NCBI RefSeq assembly: GCF_027627575.1
Contig: NZ_CP114065.1
Location: forward strand, 744,001 to 808,000
DNA length: 64,000 nt
Direction of reading: 5' to 3'
From: Kribbella sp. CA-293567
Lineage (GTDB): Bacteria > Actinomycetota > Actinomycetes > Propionibacteriales > Kribbellaceae
This document shows, piece after piece, positions 42,409 to 50,913 of this stretch; position 1 is the stretch's first letter, and each line of letters starts with the position of its first letter. A program made the position numbers and the translations under genes. The notes beneath the pieces were generated by a model. It was not told the origin of the DNA. It was given only the letters and a program-made list of their open reading frames with translations, and searched no databases.

Positions 42409-42768
42409 GTGTACGAACCGCTCACCTGGACGCTGGTGGCCCTGTCGCTGGCCGCGACGGTCTTCGCGCTGGTGCTGGCCGGGCTGGACCGCCGGATCAA
42501 CTGGTGGCTGCTCGGGCTGCTCGGCGTGGTCGAGGTCGCCCTGCTGGCGCAACTGGTGGCCGGGATCGTTCAGCTCGCCGGTACGGAGCGCGACGTCTCC
42601 GGACCGTTCTTCGTGGGCTATCTGATCGGTTCGCTGCTGGTGCTGCCGATCGGTGCGCTGTGGGCGCTGGCCGAGAGCAGTCGCTGGGGGGCCGGCGCGC
42701 TGGCGGTCGCCTGCGTCGTCGTCCCGGTGCTCGAACTGCGGATGTACGAGATCTGGGCCGTCGGCTGA
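42409..42768 (+). CDS. Small integral membrane protein (119 aa)
   Basis: Four predicted helices fill almost the whole chain: WTLVALSLAATVFALVLAGL, WWLLGLLGVVEVALLAQLVAG, VGYLIGSLLVLPIGALWALA and LAVACVVVPVLEL. The GTG starts 3 bases after the purB stop, so translation is probably coupled to purB. The next membrane gene overlaps its stop by one base (TGATG). Both are conserved-looking actinobacterial membrane proteins; I cannot assign a function. Confidence 0.82.
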   Translation: MYEPLTWTLVALSLAATVFALVLAGLDRRINWWLLGLLGVVEVALLAQLVAGIVQLAGTERDVSGPFFVGYLIGSLLVLPIGALWALAESSRWGAGALAVACVVVPVLELRMYEIWAVG

Positions 42769-43166
42769 TGCCGGAGGCTTCGGCGACCAAGCACGGACCG
42801 GGCCGCATCCTGATCGCCGTGTACGGCGTCTTCGCGCTCGCGGCGACCGCGCGGGCCGGCGTACAGATCGCGACCCGGTTCTCCGAGGCGCCGATCGCCT
42901 ACTCGCTGTCGGCCGTTGCCGCGGTCATCTACTGCGCGGCCACCTTCGCTCTGGCCAAGGCCACCGTGATCTCCCGCCGGGTCGCGCTGGTCGCGATCCT
43001 GATCGAGCTCGCCGGCGTACTGGTCATCGGCAGCTTCAGCTATGCCGTTCCCGCCGACTTCCCCCGCGCCACCGTCTGGTCGCACTTCGGTCAAGGCTAC
43101 GGCTACGTGCCGCTCGTTCTGCCGGTGCTCGGGCTGCTCTGGTTGCGCCGGACCGCGCAGGACTGA
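42768..43166 (+). CDS. Small integral membrane protein (132 aa)
   Basis: A four-helix protein with short loops: ILIAVYGVFALAATARAGVQ, YSLSAVAAVIYCAATFALA, VALVAILIELAGVLVIGS and YVPLVLPVLGLLWL. The segment TVWSHFGQGYGYVPL carries the only polar conserved-looking loop. It overlaps the previous small membrane gene by one base, so the two are made together and may form a complex. Function unknown. Confidence 0.82.
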   Translation: MPEASATKHGPGRILIAVYGVFALAATARAGVQIATRFSEAPIAYSLSAVAAVIYCAATFALAKATVISRRVALVAILIELAGVLVIGSFSYAVPADFPRATVWSHFGQGYGYVPLVLPVLGLLWLRRTAQD

Positions 43167-43230
43167 CTTCCCAGCGAACTCCCAGGCAGGCACAGGGAGT
43201 GGCCAAGGTTCACCGGCCAGAGTCGGTGAC

Positions 43231-44463
43231 ATGCAGAGATCAGGTCGTCCCCGGGTCGAGATCGTCGTCCCGGTGCGGAATGAGGAATACGACCTCGGCC
43301 CCAATATCCGGCGGTTGCGCGCGTACCTGGACGACGCCTTCCCGTTCCCGGCCGAGGTCTGCATCGCTGACAACGGGAGCACCGATGCCACCTGGGAGAT
43401 CGGCGCGCTGCTCGCCACCGAGCTGCCGGGAATCCGGATCGTCCGGCTCGAGGAGCCGGGACGAGGCCGGGCACTGAACCAGGTCTGGTCGACGAGTGAG
43501 GCGGATGTCCTTGCCTACATGGATGTCGACCTCTCCACCAACCTCAACGCGTTGCTGCCGTTGGTGGCACCGCTGCTGGCCAGCCACAGTGACGTGGCGA
43601 TCGGCTCCCGGCTGGCGCGTGGCTCACGAGTGGTCCGGCGGCCGAAGCGCGAGGCGATCTCGCGTGGCTACAACCTGTTGCTGCGGGCAACGTTGGGTAC
43701 TCGGTTCTCCGACGCGCAGTGCGGGTTCAAGGCGATCCGGCACGATGTCGCGGCCGAGCTGCTGCCGCTGGTGCAGGACACCAGTTGGTTCTTCGACACC
43801 GAACTCCTGGTGCTGGCCGAGCGAGCCGGACTGCGGATCCACGAGGTCCCGGTGGACTGGGTCGACGACCTGGACTCGAGGGTCGCGATAGCCAAGACAG
43901 TGGTGGAGGATCTGCGTGGAATCGCTCGCCTGAGCAGGGATCTCGGCCGCGGCCGGATTCCGCTGGACCCCGTACGCCGGGCCTTCGGTCGCCCCGCGAT
44001 TGCCGACCCGAGGACTGCCCTGGCCGCCCGCATACTCCGCTTCGCCGGCGTCGGCGTGATCAGCACCCTCGCGTACATCCTTCTCTACTTGGGTTTGCGG
44101 CACGCGGTGCCGGCCCAGCTCGCCAACGTGCTCGCGCTGCTGATCACCGCGGTCGGCAACACCGCCCTCAATCGCCGGATCACCTTCGGGGTCCGCGGCG
44201 TGGAGAACCGCGGCAAGCACCAGTTGCGCGGGCTGGTCACCTTCGCTATCGGCTGGAGCCTGACCGCCTCCTCGCTGTGGCTGCTGCACACGGCGGTCGC
44301 CGTACCGGCACCCAGTCTCGAGATCGTCGTCCTGACGGCCGCCAACCTGGCCGCGACGGTGGTCCGCTTCGGCCTCTTCCAGGCCTGGGTCTTCGACGAC
44401 GAGGCGCCCACTCTTCCCACCTTCGAACCGCCGGCGGTTCTCGACCCGACCCGGAGCAACTGA
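43231..44463 (+). CDS. Glycosyltransferase family 2 fused to a GtrA membrane domain
   Basis: A 410-residue two-domain protein. Residues 1-250 are a GT-A fold transferase: VEIVVPVRNEEYDLG, ADNGSTDATWE, DVLAYMDVDLSTN (DxD metal motif) and FSDAQCGFKAIRHD, like DPM1/GtrB polyprenol-phosphate sugar synthases. Residues about 275-395 form a four-helix GtrA-like flippase domain (FAGVGVISTLAYILLYLGLR; ALNRRITFGVRG). It probably makes and moves a lipid-linked sugar for the next gene's transferase, with which it overlaps by one base. Confidence 0.93.
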   Translation: MQRSGRPRVEIVVPVRNEEYDLGPNIRRLRAYLDDAFPFPAEVCIADNGSTDATWEIGALLATELPGIRIVRLEEPGRGRALNQVWSTSEADVLAYMDVDLSTNLNALLPLVAPLLASHSDVAIGSRLARGSRVVRRPKREAISRGYNLLLRATLGTRFSDAQCGFKAIRHDVAAELLPLVQDTSWFFDTELLVLAERAGLRIHEVPVDWVDDLDSRVAIAKTVVEDLRGIARLSRDLGRGRIPLDPVRRAFGRPAIADPRTALAARILRFAGVGVISTLAYILLYLGLRHAVPAQLANVLALLITAVGNTALNRRITFGVRGVENRGKHQLRGLVTFAIGWSLTASSLWLLHTAVAVPAPSLEIVVLTAANLAATVVRFGLFQAWVFDDEAPTLPTFEPPAVLDPTRSN

Positions 44464-46379
44464 TGAGCACTCTGACCGAACCCACGACCGCGGCGCCATC
44501 GCGCACCAGATCGACCGCGCGACTCGCGGCGTACCCGATCAGTCGCGACCATGCCTTGTACGGCGGGCTGTTGCTGCTCACTGCGATCGCCTACGTATGG
44601 GGATTGTCGAAGAACGGCTACGCCAACGAGTACTACGCGGCGGCGGTCCAGGCCGGCTCCGTCAGCTGGAAGGCCTGGTTCTTCGGGGCCTTCGACTCGT
44701 CGAGCTTCATCACCGTGGACAAGACACCGGCCTCGTTGTGGGTGATGGGCCTGTCCGGGCGGATCTTCGGCTTCGGCGTCTGGAGCATGCTGATCCCGCA
44801 GGCGCTGATCGGAGTGGCGAGCGTCGGTTTCCTCTACGTCTCGGTACGGCGCTGGTTCTCGTCGAACGCCGCGCTGCTGGCGGGTGCCGTGCTGGCACTG
44901 ACGCCGGTCGCGGTGCTGATGTTCCGGTTCAACAACCCGGATGCCTTGCTGGTCCTGCTGCTCGTGGCGGGCGCCTGGGCGGTGACGCGGGCGATCGACT
45001 CGGAGAAGTACGCGTGGCGGTGGATGGCGCTGGCGGGAGCGCTGGTCGGGTTCGGGTTCCTGACCAAGATGCTGCAGGCGTTCCTGGTACTGCCGGCGTT
45101 CGGGCTCGCGTATCTGATGGCGGGGAAGCCGGCGCTGGGGAAGCGGCTGGTGCACAGCGTGGTCGCGCTCGGCGCGCTGATCGTCAGTGCCGGCTGGTGG
45201 ATCGCGATCGTGGAGCTGATGCCTGCCTCGGCCCGGCCGTTCATCGGTGGCTCGTCGACCAACAGCATTCTCGAACTGACCCTCGGCTACAACGGGCTCG
45301 GCCGGTTGACCGGCAACGAGACCGGGTCGGTGGGTGGCGGAACCGGCAACCCGGGATGGGGTGGCGCGACCGGGGTGCAGCGGTTGTTCGGTGGTGAGTT
45401 CGCCGGCCAGATCGCATGGTTGCTGCCGGCTGCGTTGCTGGCCGTCATCGTGCTGGTTGTTGCTGCAGGCAAGGCAGAGCGGACCGATCGGACCCGGGCC
45501 TTCGCGGTGTTGTGGGGCGGCTGGCTGGTGGTGACGGGACTGGTCTTCAGCTTCATGCAGGGGATCATCCACAGCTACTACATGGTGGCATTGGCGCCGG
45601 CGGTCGGTGCGCTGGTTGGTGCGGCGGCGACGGTGTTGTGGCGGCGCCGGGGTGAATGGTTGCCGCGCGCAATGCTTGCTGGTGGCACCTTTTTGACGGC
45701 GGGCTGGAGTTTCTCGTTGCTGAACGCGTCGCCGAGCTGGTTGCCGTGGCTGCGATGGACGGTGCTGATCGTTGGAGTGGTGGCTGCCGGGTTGGTGCTG
45801 GTGCTCCCCGAGTCGGGTTTGCGGAGGTCGGCAGTACGGCGTACTGGGGTGTTTGCCGCGGTGTTGCTCACGGTGACTGCGCTGGCGGGACCGGCGGCGT
45901 ACTCGGTGGAAACGATCAATGCCTCGCATGCAGGTGCGTTGCCGTCGGCAGGACCGGTCGGCGCTGGGGGCGGACGAATGGGCGGCGGCGCTGGTGGCGG
46001 GCGAGCGGGTGGGTTCCTCGGTGGCGGTGGGATCAGTGGAGTGTCGAGCGAATTGGTCTCGCTGCTTCAGTCCGGCGCCAACGGCTACCCCTGGGCCGCC
46101 GCGGCGGTGACGTCGAACGCCGCGGCTCCGTTGCAGCTCGCGGCCGAGGTGCCGGTGATGTCGATCGGTGGGTTCAACGGGACGGACAAGGCGCCGACGC
46201 TGGCGGAGTTCCAGCGATTGGTTGCCCAGGGAAAGGTGCATTACTTCGTCGGTAATTCGGGAGGTGCCTTCGGCGGCGGACGAGGCGGTACTTCGAGCGA
46301 CATCAGCAGTTGGGTGGCCGAGAACTTCGCGGCTCAGAACGTCGGCGGCACCACCATCTACGACCTCAGCAGCAAGTGA
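44463..46379 (+). CDS. GT39/ArnT-like membrane glycosyltransferase with glycine-rich segment
   Basis: A 638-residue polytopic GT-C transferase. The first extracellular loop contains YANEYYAAAVQAGSVSW and FDSSSFITVDKTPASLW with the acidic catalytic residues of the family; about 11 helices follow. A glycine-rich stretch (about residues 500-525, GAGGGRMGGGAGGGRAGG) opens a C-terminal globular outside domain with repeated Gly-rich loops. It should take sugar from a polyprenyl-phosphate carrier made by the adjacent GT2-GtrA protein and put it on a cell-surface acceptor. Confidence 0.92.
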   Translation: MSTLTEPTTAAPSRTRSTARLAAYPISRDHALYGGLLLLTAIAYVWGLSKNGYANEYYAAAVQAGSVSWKAWFFGAFDSSSFITVDKTPASLWVMGLSGRIFGFGVWSMLIPQALIGVASVGFLYVSVRRWFSSNAALLAGAVLALTPVAVLMFRFNNPDALLVLLLVAGAWAVTRAIDSEKYAWRWMALAGALVGFGFLTKMLQAFLVLPAFGLAYLMAGKPALGKRLVHSVVALGALIVSAGWWIAIVELMPASARPFIGGSSTNSILELTLGYNGLGRLTGNETGSVGGGTGNPGWGGATGVQRLFGGEFAGQIAWLLPAALLAVIVLVVAAGKAERTDRTRAFAVLWGGWLVVTGLVFSFMQGIIHSYYMVALAPAVGALVGAAATVLWRRRGEWLPRAMLAGGTFLTAGWSFSLLNASPSWLPWLRWTVLIVGVVAAGLVLVLPESGLRRSAVRRTGVFAAVLLTVTALAGPAAYSVETINASHAGALPSAGPVGAGGGRMGGGAGGGRAGGFLGGGGISGVSSELVSLLQSGANGYPWAAAAVTSNAAAPLQLAAEVPVMSIGGFNGTDKAPTLAEFQRLVAQGKVHYFVGNSGGAFGGGRGGTSSDISSWVAENFAAQNVGGTTIYDLSSK

Positions 46380-46393
46380 ACAGGAGCGAGCAC

Positions 46394-46768
46394 ATGACGG
46401 AGACGAACAACCCCAGTACTCCCGGCGCCGCGGTTCCGCCGTGGGTGGCGGGCGAGCAGGCGGGAGCGAAGAGGCCCGGTGGGCTGGTGCTCGCTGGTGC
46501 CGGCTCCCTGTTGGCAGTGCTCGCCTTTCTCGGCGGAACCGCTGTCGGGCACGCGTGGGGTGGGTCAGGTGAGGCGGGGCAGACGCAGTTCAACGGCCCC
46601 GGCGGCGGTCGCTTCGGCCAGGGCCAGGGCCAGGGCCAGGGACCGGGACCGGGCTTCGGGCAGGGCGGCGGACCGGGCAGCCAGCAAGGGCAGGGCAACC
46701 AGCAGGTGCCGGGGCAGGGCGCGGTGCCGGGGCAGGGCGCGGTGCCGGGGCAGACTCAGACGGGTTGA
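46394..46768 (+). CDS. Single-pass membrane protein with Gly/Gln/Pro-rich tail
   Basis: A 124-residue protein: soluble N-terminus, one helix GLVLAGAGSLLAVLAFLGGTAVG (about 30-52), and an outside tail of GQGQGQGP and VPGQGA repeats. It lies 14 bases after the GT39 gene, with GGAGCGAG as ribosome site, and shares that enzyme's glycine-rich character, so it may be a partner or acceptor. DNA repeats of 18 bp make the tail prone to length change. Not a recognised family. Confidence 0.78.
   Translation: MTETNNPSTPGAAVPPWVAGEQAGAKRPGGLVLAGAGSLLAVLAFLGGTAVGHAWGGSGEAGQTQFNGPGGGRFGQGQGQGQGPGPGFGQGGGPGSQQGQGNQQVPGQGAVPGQGAVPGQTQTG
46706..46759 (+). repeat. 18-bp tandem repeat in the Gly/Gln-rich gene
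   Basis: GTGCCGGGGCAGGGCGCG starts at 46706 and repeats at 46724; a third, partial copy starts at 46742. It encodes VPGQGA units at the C-terminus. Confidence 0.85.
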
Positions 46769-46876
46769 TCGCGTTTCACGACGGCAACAGTTCAAACCGG
46801 GGAGCCACCGATCGAGCTGCGCATGCCCAGCCGGCAGCAGCGCGCCACTTAGATCGGTAGCCGGTGGCTCGCAGTC

Positions 46877-47461
46877 CTATGCATGCCGCAGACCGCTCAG
46901 CAAGGCGGCGAGACTCCGGCGGACCGCGGCCTCGAAAGCCTCCGGCGACAACGTCGTACCGGCGCCCGCGACGCGGTCGTAGAGCAGTCCGTCCATCATC
47001 GCCGCGACCGGCCAGGCGATGGTGTCGGCATCGGGAACTCCCAAACCTGCCAGTAGGTCGGCCAGGCTCTCCCGAAGCCGGCGGCCGCCCTGGATGATCG
47101 CGTCGCGGAGCTCAGGCTGCCGGCTCGCCTCCAGGGACAGTTCGTAGCGGGCGATCAGGTCGTCGGGCCGGTCGCGGACCAGGCCCAGGACCATGCCGGC
47201 CAGAAGTTCTTCGAGCTCCGGGTCGGCCGGCAACTCGTGGGCGCCGCGAGCGAGGTCGCGCTCGAGCATGCGATTCACGCAGGCGGCGAGCAGTGCTCCC
47301 CGGGTGCGCAGGTAGTACGACGTGGAGCCCGGTGGCAGGCCGGCCTCCTCGTCGACCGCGCGATGGGTGAGACCGCGCAGGCCGCGGGTCGCCACGAGAT
47401 GGATGGCCGCATCGGCGATGGCGGCTCGGCGGTCCTCACCGAGCGGCACCTTTTTCGTCAC
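46877..47461 (-). CDS. TetR family regulator
   Basis: A 194-residue repressor with N-terminal helix-turn-helix AAIHLVATRGLRGLTHRAVDEEAGLPPGSTSYY-type sequence (residues about 15-50; key strings HRAVDEEAGLPPGSTSYYLR) and a mostly helical ligand domain. It is divergent from an FAD monooxygenase by 45 bp that hold a perfect palindrome. Its GTG is 6 bases after TAGAGT on the minus strand, so the message is probably leaderless, as is that of the divergent gene. Confidence 0.92.
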   Translation of the reverse strand: MTKKVPLGEDRRAAIADAAIHLVATRGLRGLTHRAVDEEAGLPPGSTSYYLRTRGALLAACVNRMLERDLARGAHELPADPELEELLAGMVLGLVRDRPDDLIARYELSLEASRQPELRDAIIQGGRRLRESLADLLAGLGVPDADTIAWPVAAMMDGLLYDRVAGAGTTLSPEAFEAAVRRSLAALLSGLRHA

Positions 47462-47481
47462 GGTCCTACTCTACTCAGCCG

Positions 47482-47501
47482 GACTCTACAGATGTAGAGT
47501 C
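47482..47501. promoter_or_regulatory. Perfect 20-bp palindrome, TetR operator
   Basis: GACTCTACAGATGTAGAGTC has two 9-base arms around GA. It covers the -10-like TAGAGT (47495-47500) of the monooxygenase gene, and a second TAGAGT on the other strand (47468-47473) serves the TetR gene. Repressor binding would block both. Confidence 0.8.
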
Positions 47502-47506
47502 AGGGT

Positions 47507-48610
47507 ATGAGGACAGTGATCGTGGTGGGAGCGGGGATCGGTGGGGTGACGGCGGCCGTCGCGCTGGAGCAGTGCGGTTGGCAGGTCACGGTGCTGGAGC
47601 GGGCGCCGGAGTTGGGCGAGGTCGGTGCGGGCCTGTCGATCTGGCCGGGGGCCGCCGCGGTACTGGCCGAGCTGGGGGTCGAGGGCGTGATCGATGCAGC
47701 CAGAGCGGGTGGGTCTGCCGGGATGCGCCGGTGGGACGGCCGCCGGATCGTCGACGCGGCCGGGCTCGGTGTCGAGATGCCGGTGATGATTCACCGCGCC
47801 GAACTCCACCGCCTGATCGCCGGCCGGCTCGGCCCGGCCGTGGCGATCCGGACCGGCACGACGGTCACGGGTGTGCGTCAGGACGAGACCGGCGTCGTGG
47901 TGACGGCGAGCCGGTTGGTGGTCGGCGATCAGGAGTACCGGGCGGAGCTGGTGGTGGCCGCGGATGGGATCCGGTCGGTCGTTCGCGGGTTGCTGTATCC
48001 GCGGTACGGGGGGCCGCGCTACTCCGGCTACACGGCGTACCGGGGGATCGCCGAGGTGGAGACGCTCGACCAGGGCGGCGAAACTTGGGGCCGAGGGCAA
48101 CGATTCGGGTTCGCGAAGCTGATCGACGGCCGGTACTACTGGTACGCGACCGCCAATCGCGAGGCGGGCGGCGAGGGGGACGACGTCCGGGAGCGGTTCG
48201 CCGGCTGGCATCACCCGATCCCGGCGCTGATCGCGGGCAGTTCCGCCGTACTGCGCAACGACATCTACGATCTGCCCACGCCGCTCGTCCCGTTCGTCCA
48301 GGGCCGGGTCGTACTGCTCGGCGACGCCGCCCACGCGATGACGCCGAACATGGGCCGCGGCGCATGCTCCGCGATCGAGGACGCCGGCGCGCTGGCCCGG
48401 GTGTTGCGGGCCGGCAAGGACCTGGCGGCGTACGACGCCGAGCGCCGCCCCGCGACCAGCAAGCTGGTCAAGCGTTCCCGTCAGATCGGCGTACTGGGGC
48501 AGCTGGACGGCAAGCTCGCCTGCACCGTGCGTGACGCCGTCCTCGGTCTGGGGGGCAAAGTGGCCGGGTTGCTGGCCGCGCGGCGGCGGGTGGAACAATC
48601 ACGGGTGTGA
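47507..48610 (+). CDS. FAD-dependent aromatic-ring-type monooxygenase
   Basis: A 367-residue flavoprotein hydroxylase of the PHBH/salicylate hydroxylase class. Motifs: VIVVGAGIGGVTAAVAL (FAD Rossmann), the DG motif VVAADGIRSVVRG, and the second FAD motif VVLLGDAAHAMTPNMGRGACSAIEDAGAL. No substrate can be read. It is controlled by the divergent TetR gene through a palindrome overlapping its -10 box. Its last 4 bases overlap the start of purC, an unusual coupling for a purine gene. Confidence 0.93.
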   Translation: MRTVIVVGAGIGGVTAAVALEQCGWQVTVLERAPELGEVGAGLSIWPGAAAVLAELGVEGVIDAARAGGSAGMRRWDGRRIVDAAGLGVEMPVMIHRAELHRLIAGRLGPAVAIRTGTTVTGVRQDETGVVVTASRLVVGDQEYRAELVVAADGIRSVVRGLLYPRYGGPRYSGYTAYRGIAEVETLDQGGETWGRGQRFGFAKLIDGRYYWYATANREAGGEGDDVRERFAGWHHPIPALIAGSSAVLRNDIYDLPTPLVPFVQGRVVLLGDAAHAMTPNMGRGACSAIEDAGALARVLRAGKDLAAYDAERRPATSKLVKRSRQIGVLGQLDGKLACTVRDAVLGLGGKVAGLLAARRRVEQSRV

Positions 48611-49482
48611 TCACCCCACCGCAGGCTGTCGAGATCCCTGGCGCGAAGCATCTGCACTCCGGCAAGGTCCGGGACCTGTACGAGCTGGAGTCCGGCGAGC
48701 TGCTGATGGTGGCCAGCGACCGGATGAGCGCCTTCGACTGGATCCTGGAGACGCCGATCCCGGACAAGGGCAAGGTGCTGACCGCGATGAGCCTGTGGTG
48801 GTTCGAGCAGCTCGGCGTGCCGAACCACATCATCTCCACCGACGTACCGGCCGAGGTGGCCGGCCGCGGGGTGGTCTGCGAGAAGCTCGAGATGCTGCCG
48901 GTCGAGTGCGTCGCCCGCGGCTACCTGAGCGGCTCCGGACTGGTCGACTACGACAACACCGGCGAGGTCTGCGGCATCCCGCTGCGGGCCGGTCTGGTCG
49001 AGGGATCGCGGCTGGACGAGCCGATCTTCACTCCGGCGACCAAGGCCGACATCGGCGAGCACGACGAGAACGTCTCGTACGACGCGGTGGTGGCGACCGT
49101 CGGCGCGAAGACGGCCGAAGCCCTGCGCAAGCTCACACTCGACCTCTACGCCGGCGCCCACGCGACCGCCGAGCAGCGCGGGATCATCCTGGCCGACACG
49201 AAGTTCGAGTTCGGCACTCGCCCGGACGGCACGATCGTGCTCGCCGACGAGGTGCTGACACCGGACTCCAGCCGGTTCTGGCCGGCTGCCGAGTGGTTGC
49301 CGGGCAAGCAGCAGCCGTCGTACGACAAGCAGATCGTGCGCGACTGGCTGCAGTTCGAGTCGGGCTGGGACCGGCACTCCGGCGAAGCGCCGCCGCCGCT
49401 GTCGGCCGAGGTGATCGAGCGCACCCGTTCGGCGTACGTCGACGCCTACGAGCGGCTGACGGGCCAGACCTTCAGCAGCTGA
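48607..49482 (+). CDS. purC: Phosphoribosylaminoimidazole-succinocarboxamide synthase (SAICAR synthetase)
   Basis: A 291-residue enzyme coupling CAIR and aspartate with ATP. Signature strings: GKVRDLYEL near the start, SDRMSAFDWILETPIPDKG, PVECVARGYLSGSG, FTPATKADIGEHDENVSY and LADTKFEFG (ATP/Mg). The GTG overlaps the monooxygenase stop, but AACAAT (48594-48599) ends 7 bases before it with no ribosome site, so a private leaderless promoter inside the upstream gene is plausible. It converges with a DedA-like gene. Confidence 0.97.
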   Translation: MITPPQAVEIPGAKHLHSGKVRDLYELESGELLMVASDRMSAFDWILETPIPDKGKVLTAMSLWWFEQLGVPNHIISTDVPAEVAGRGVVCEKLEMLPVECVARGYLSGSGLVDYDNTGEVCGIPLRAGLVEGSRLDEPIFTPATKADIGEHDENVSYDAVVATVGAKTAEALRKLTLDLYAGAHATAEQRGIILADTKFEFGTRPDGTIVLADEVLTPDSSRFWPAAEWLPGKQQPSYDKQIVRDWLQFESGWDRHSGEAPPPLSAEVIERTRSAYVDAYERLTGQTFSS

Positions 49483-49485
49483 GGA

Positions 49486-49995
49486 TCAGAAGAGACCGAC
49501 GCCCAGGGCAAGGGTGATGAACCGGGCCAGGCGGCCGGCCAGGACCGACAGCGAGAAGGTCAGGATGCCCATCCGGCTCGCGCCCGCGATCAGCGCCACG
49601 CCGTACAGGGGTGGGATGCCGACCGAGGAGCTCAGCAGGGTGACCGGGATGCCCCAGCGGCGGTCGCTGAGAGCGTCGAGGAGGCGTTTGCTGACGTCAC
49701 GGTTCCACTGGACGAACCGGCCGCGCCGGGTGCTCAGATCGACCGGCCTGGGTGCCTTGCCCTGCTTCGCCGCGTAGCCCGGCCGATACCGGACCGCGAG
49801 AAACATCGCCACCTTGCCGATGGTCTGCCCGACCGACACCCCGATCGCGGCGACCACCGGGTCGAGTGCGCCGGAGGCGCCGACGCCGAGGACGTAGACC
49901 TCCGCGTTCAGCACAGGGATGACAGCGGATCCGATTCCGAATCCGACCGCCAGTACCAGTTGCCACGCCCACATGACTTCGAGGCTATGTCCCAT
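49486..49995 (-). CDS. VTT-domain (DedA/YqaA-like) membrane protein
   Basis: A roughly 169-residue membrane protein with four to five helices. GFGIGSAVIPVLNAEVYVLGVGA and SVGIPPLYGVALIAGASRMG carry the conserved glycine/proline re-entrant loops of the VTT (SNARE-associated) family, some members of which translocate lipids. The start at 49995 follows GGGGG by 5 bases; ATG 49974 is possible. It ends 3 bases from the convergent purC stop. Confidence 0.72.
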   Translation of the reverse strand: MGHSLEVMWAWQLVLAVGFGIGSAVIPVLNAEVYVLGVGASGALDPVVAAIGVSVGQTIGKVAMFLAVRYRPGYAAKQGKAPRPVDLSTRRGRFVQWNRDVSKRLLDALSDRRWGIPVTLLSSSVGIPPLYGVALIAGASRMGILTFSLSVLAGRLARFITLALGVGLF

Positions 49996-50039
49996 TCCCG
50001 CCCCCAGCACGGGATCTAGCACCACCCCGGCCCTGTCAT

Positions 50040-50281
50040 TTACACCACAACTTCCGGTACTGCGGGCCGCCGGCCGCTCACGATCGCCACCAGCCGGACC
50101 AGCGACCCGACCTTGACGACCAGCCCGCCAGCGCGACGCAGTGCAGCAGAGTCGACTTGCCGCCGCCGCTGACTCCGGTGATCGCGACGACCTCGCCCGC
50201 TGCGACCGTGAGGGAGACGCCGCGCAGGGCGACGTTGCGACGGTAGGCGTACTCCACGTCGCGGAGTTCCAGTGCGCTCAT
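50040..50281 (-). pseudogene. Deletion remnant of an ABC exporter (ATPase head joined to permease-like tail)
   Basis: From ATG 50281 the frame encodes the first 47 residues of an MacB/LolD-type ATPase, [21 protein letters not shown] through the Walker [15 protein letters not shown], and then leaves homology. Shifting one frame at that point gives [30 protein letters not shown] and a stop at 50040, which reads like the C-terminus of an FtsX-type permease. So an internal deletion of most of the ATPase and permease is the simplest history. The ATG overlaps the PadR stop as ATGA, the expected operon arrangement of PadR-controlled exporters. Confidence 0.7.
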
Positions 50282-50799
50282 CGGCGGGTCTCCTTCTGCT
50301 CGGTGATGCGCTCGATGACGCTGTCGAGCCAGCGCAGGTCGGCGTCGAGGTGGGCGACGGTGTAGTCGCGCACCAGTGGTGAGGTGAGGTCGTCACCGGC
50401 CGGCGTGGCGTTGAGCTCCCGGATCCGGCGGAGGTGACTGGCTCGCTGCCGGGCCAGGAACTCGGTCGCGTCGCCGCCGGTCCGGACCGCGGCCACCAGT
50501 TTGCGGAGCATCTCGTCGGCACTGCCCCAGGCCGGCGGCACCGGGTCGGCCAGCCAGTCGGCCAGATGCTTGCGGCCCTTGTCGGTGATCGCGTAGACCG
50601 TCCGCTCCGGGCCGCCCTCGGAACCCTTCTCGACCACCTCGGCCAGGCCGTCCCGGGCCAGCCGGCCGAGGGTGGAGTAGACCTGCCCGAACGCCAGTGG
50701 ACGGCTGTCGGGGAACCAGGAGTCGTGGCCGCGCTTCACGTCGTACCCATGGGCCGGGCCGTCGGCCAGCAGTCCCAGAACGAGTTCAGCGGTTGCCAT
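50278..50799 (-). CDS. PadR family transcriptional regulator
   Basis: A 173-residue regulator: winged helix with [20 protein letters not shown] at the N-terminus and [20 protein letters not shown] (recognition helix and wing), then a C-terminal helical dimer domain. PadR proteins of this class control adjacent ABC exporters; here only a remnant of the exporter remains downstream, so the regulator may be an orphan. An inverted repeat directly before its ATG is the probable operator. Confidence 0.92.
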   Translation of the reverse strand: MATAELVLGLLADGPAHGYDVKRGHDSWFPDSRPLAFGQVYSTLGRLARDGLAEVVEKGSEGGPERTVYAITDKGRKHLADWLADPVPPAWGSADEMLRKLVAAVRTGGDATEFLARQRASHLRRIRELNATPAGDDLTSPLVRDYTVAHLDADLRWLDSVIERITEQKETRR

Positions 50800-50805
50800 G
50801 CCGCC

Positions 50806-50841
50806 GACTATACACACAAGATATGTACTGAGTGAATAGTC
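50806..50841. promoter_or_regulatory. Nested inverted repeats before the PadR gene
   Basis: Outer arms GACTAT (50806-50811) and ATAGTC (50836-50841) enclose an inner pair TACA/TGTA (50811-50814 / 50823-50826). The AT-rich block begins 7 bases before the PadR start and fits a PadR autoregulatory site. Confidence 0.5.
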
Positions 50842-50913
50842 AGCCGATGCGGGCAATTCGGGCGCGGTCGGTAGGATTCATCGCGTCAGCCGGATCGAAA
50901 CCAGGAGTAATCA

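Noticed and set aside
46802..46870. Inverted repeat GAGCCACCG / CGGTGGCTC with a 51-base loop
   Set aside because: Loop too long and no T tract; too weak to call a terminator, though the location between convergent genes fits.
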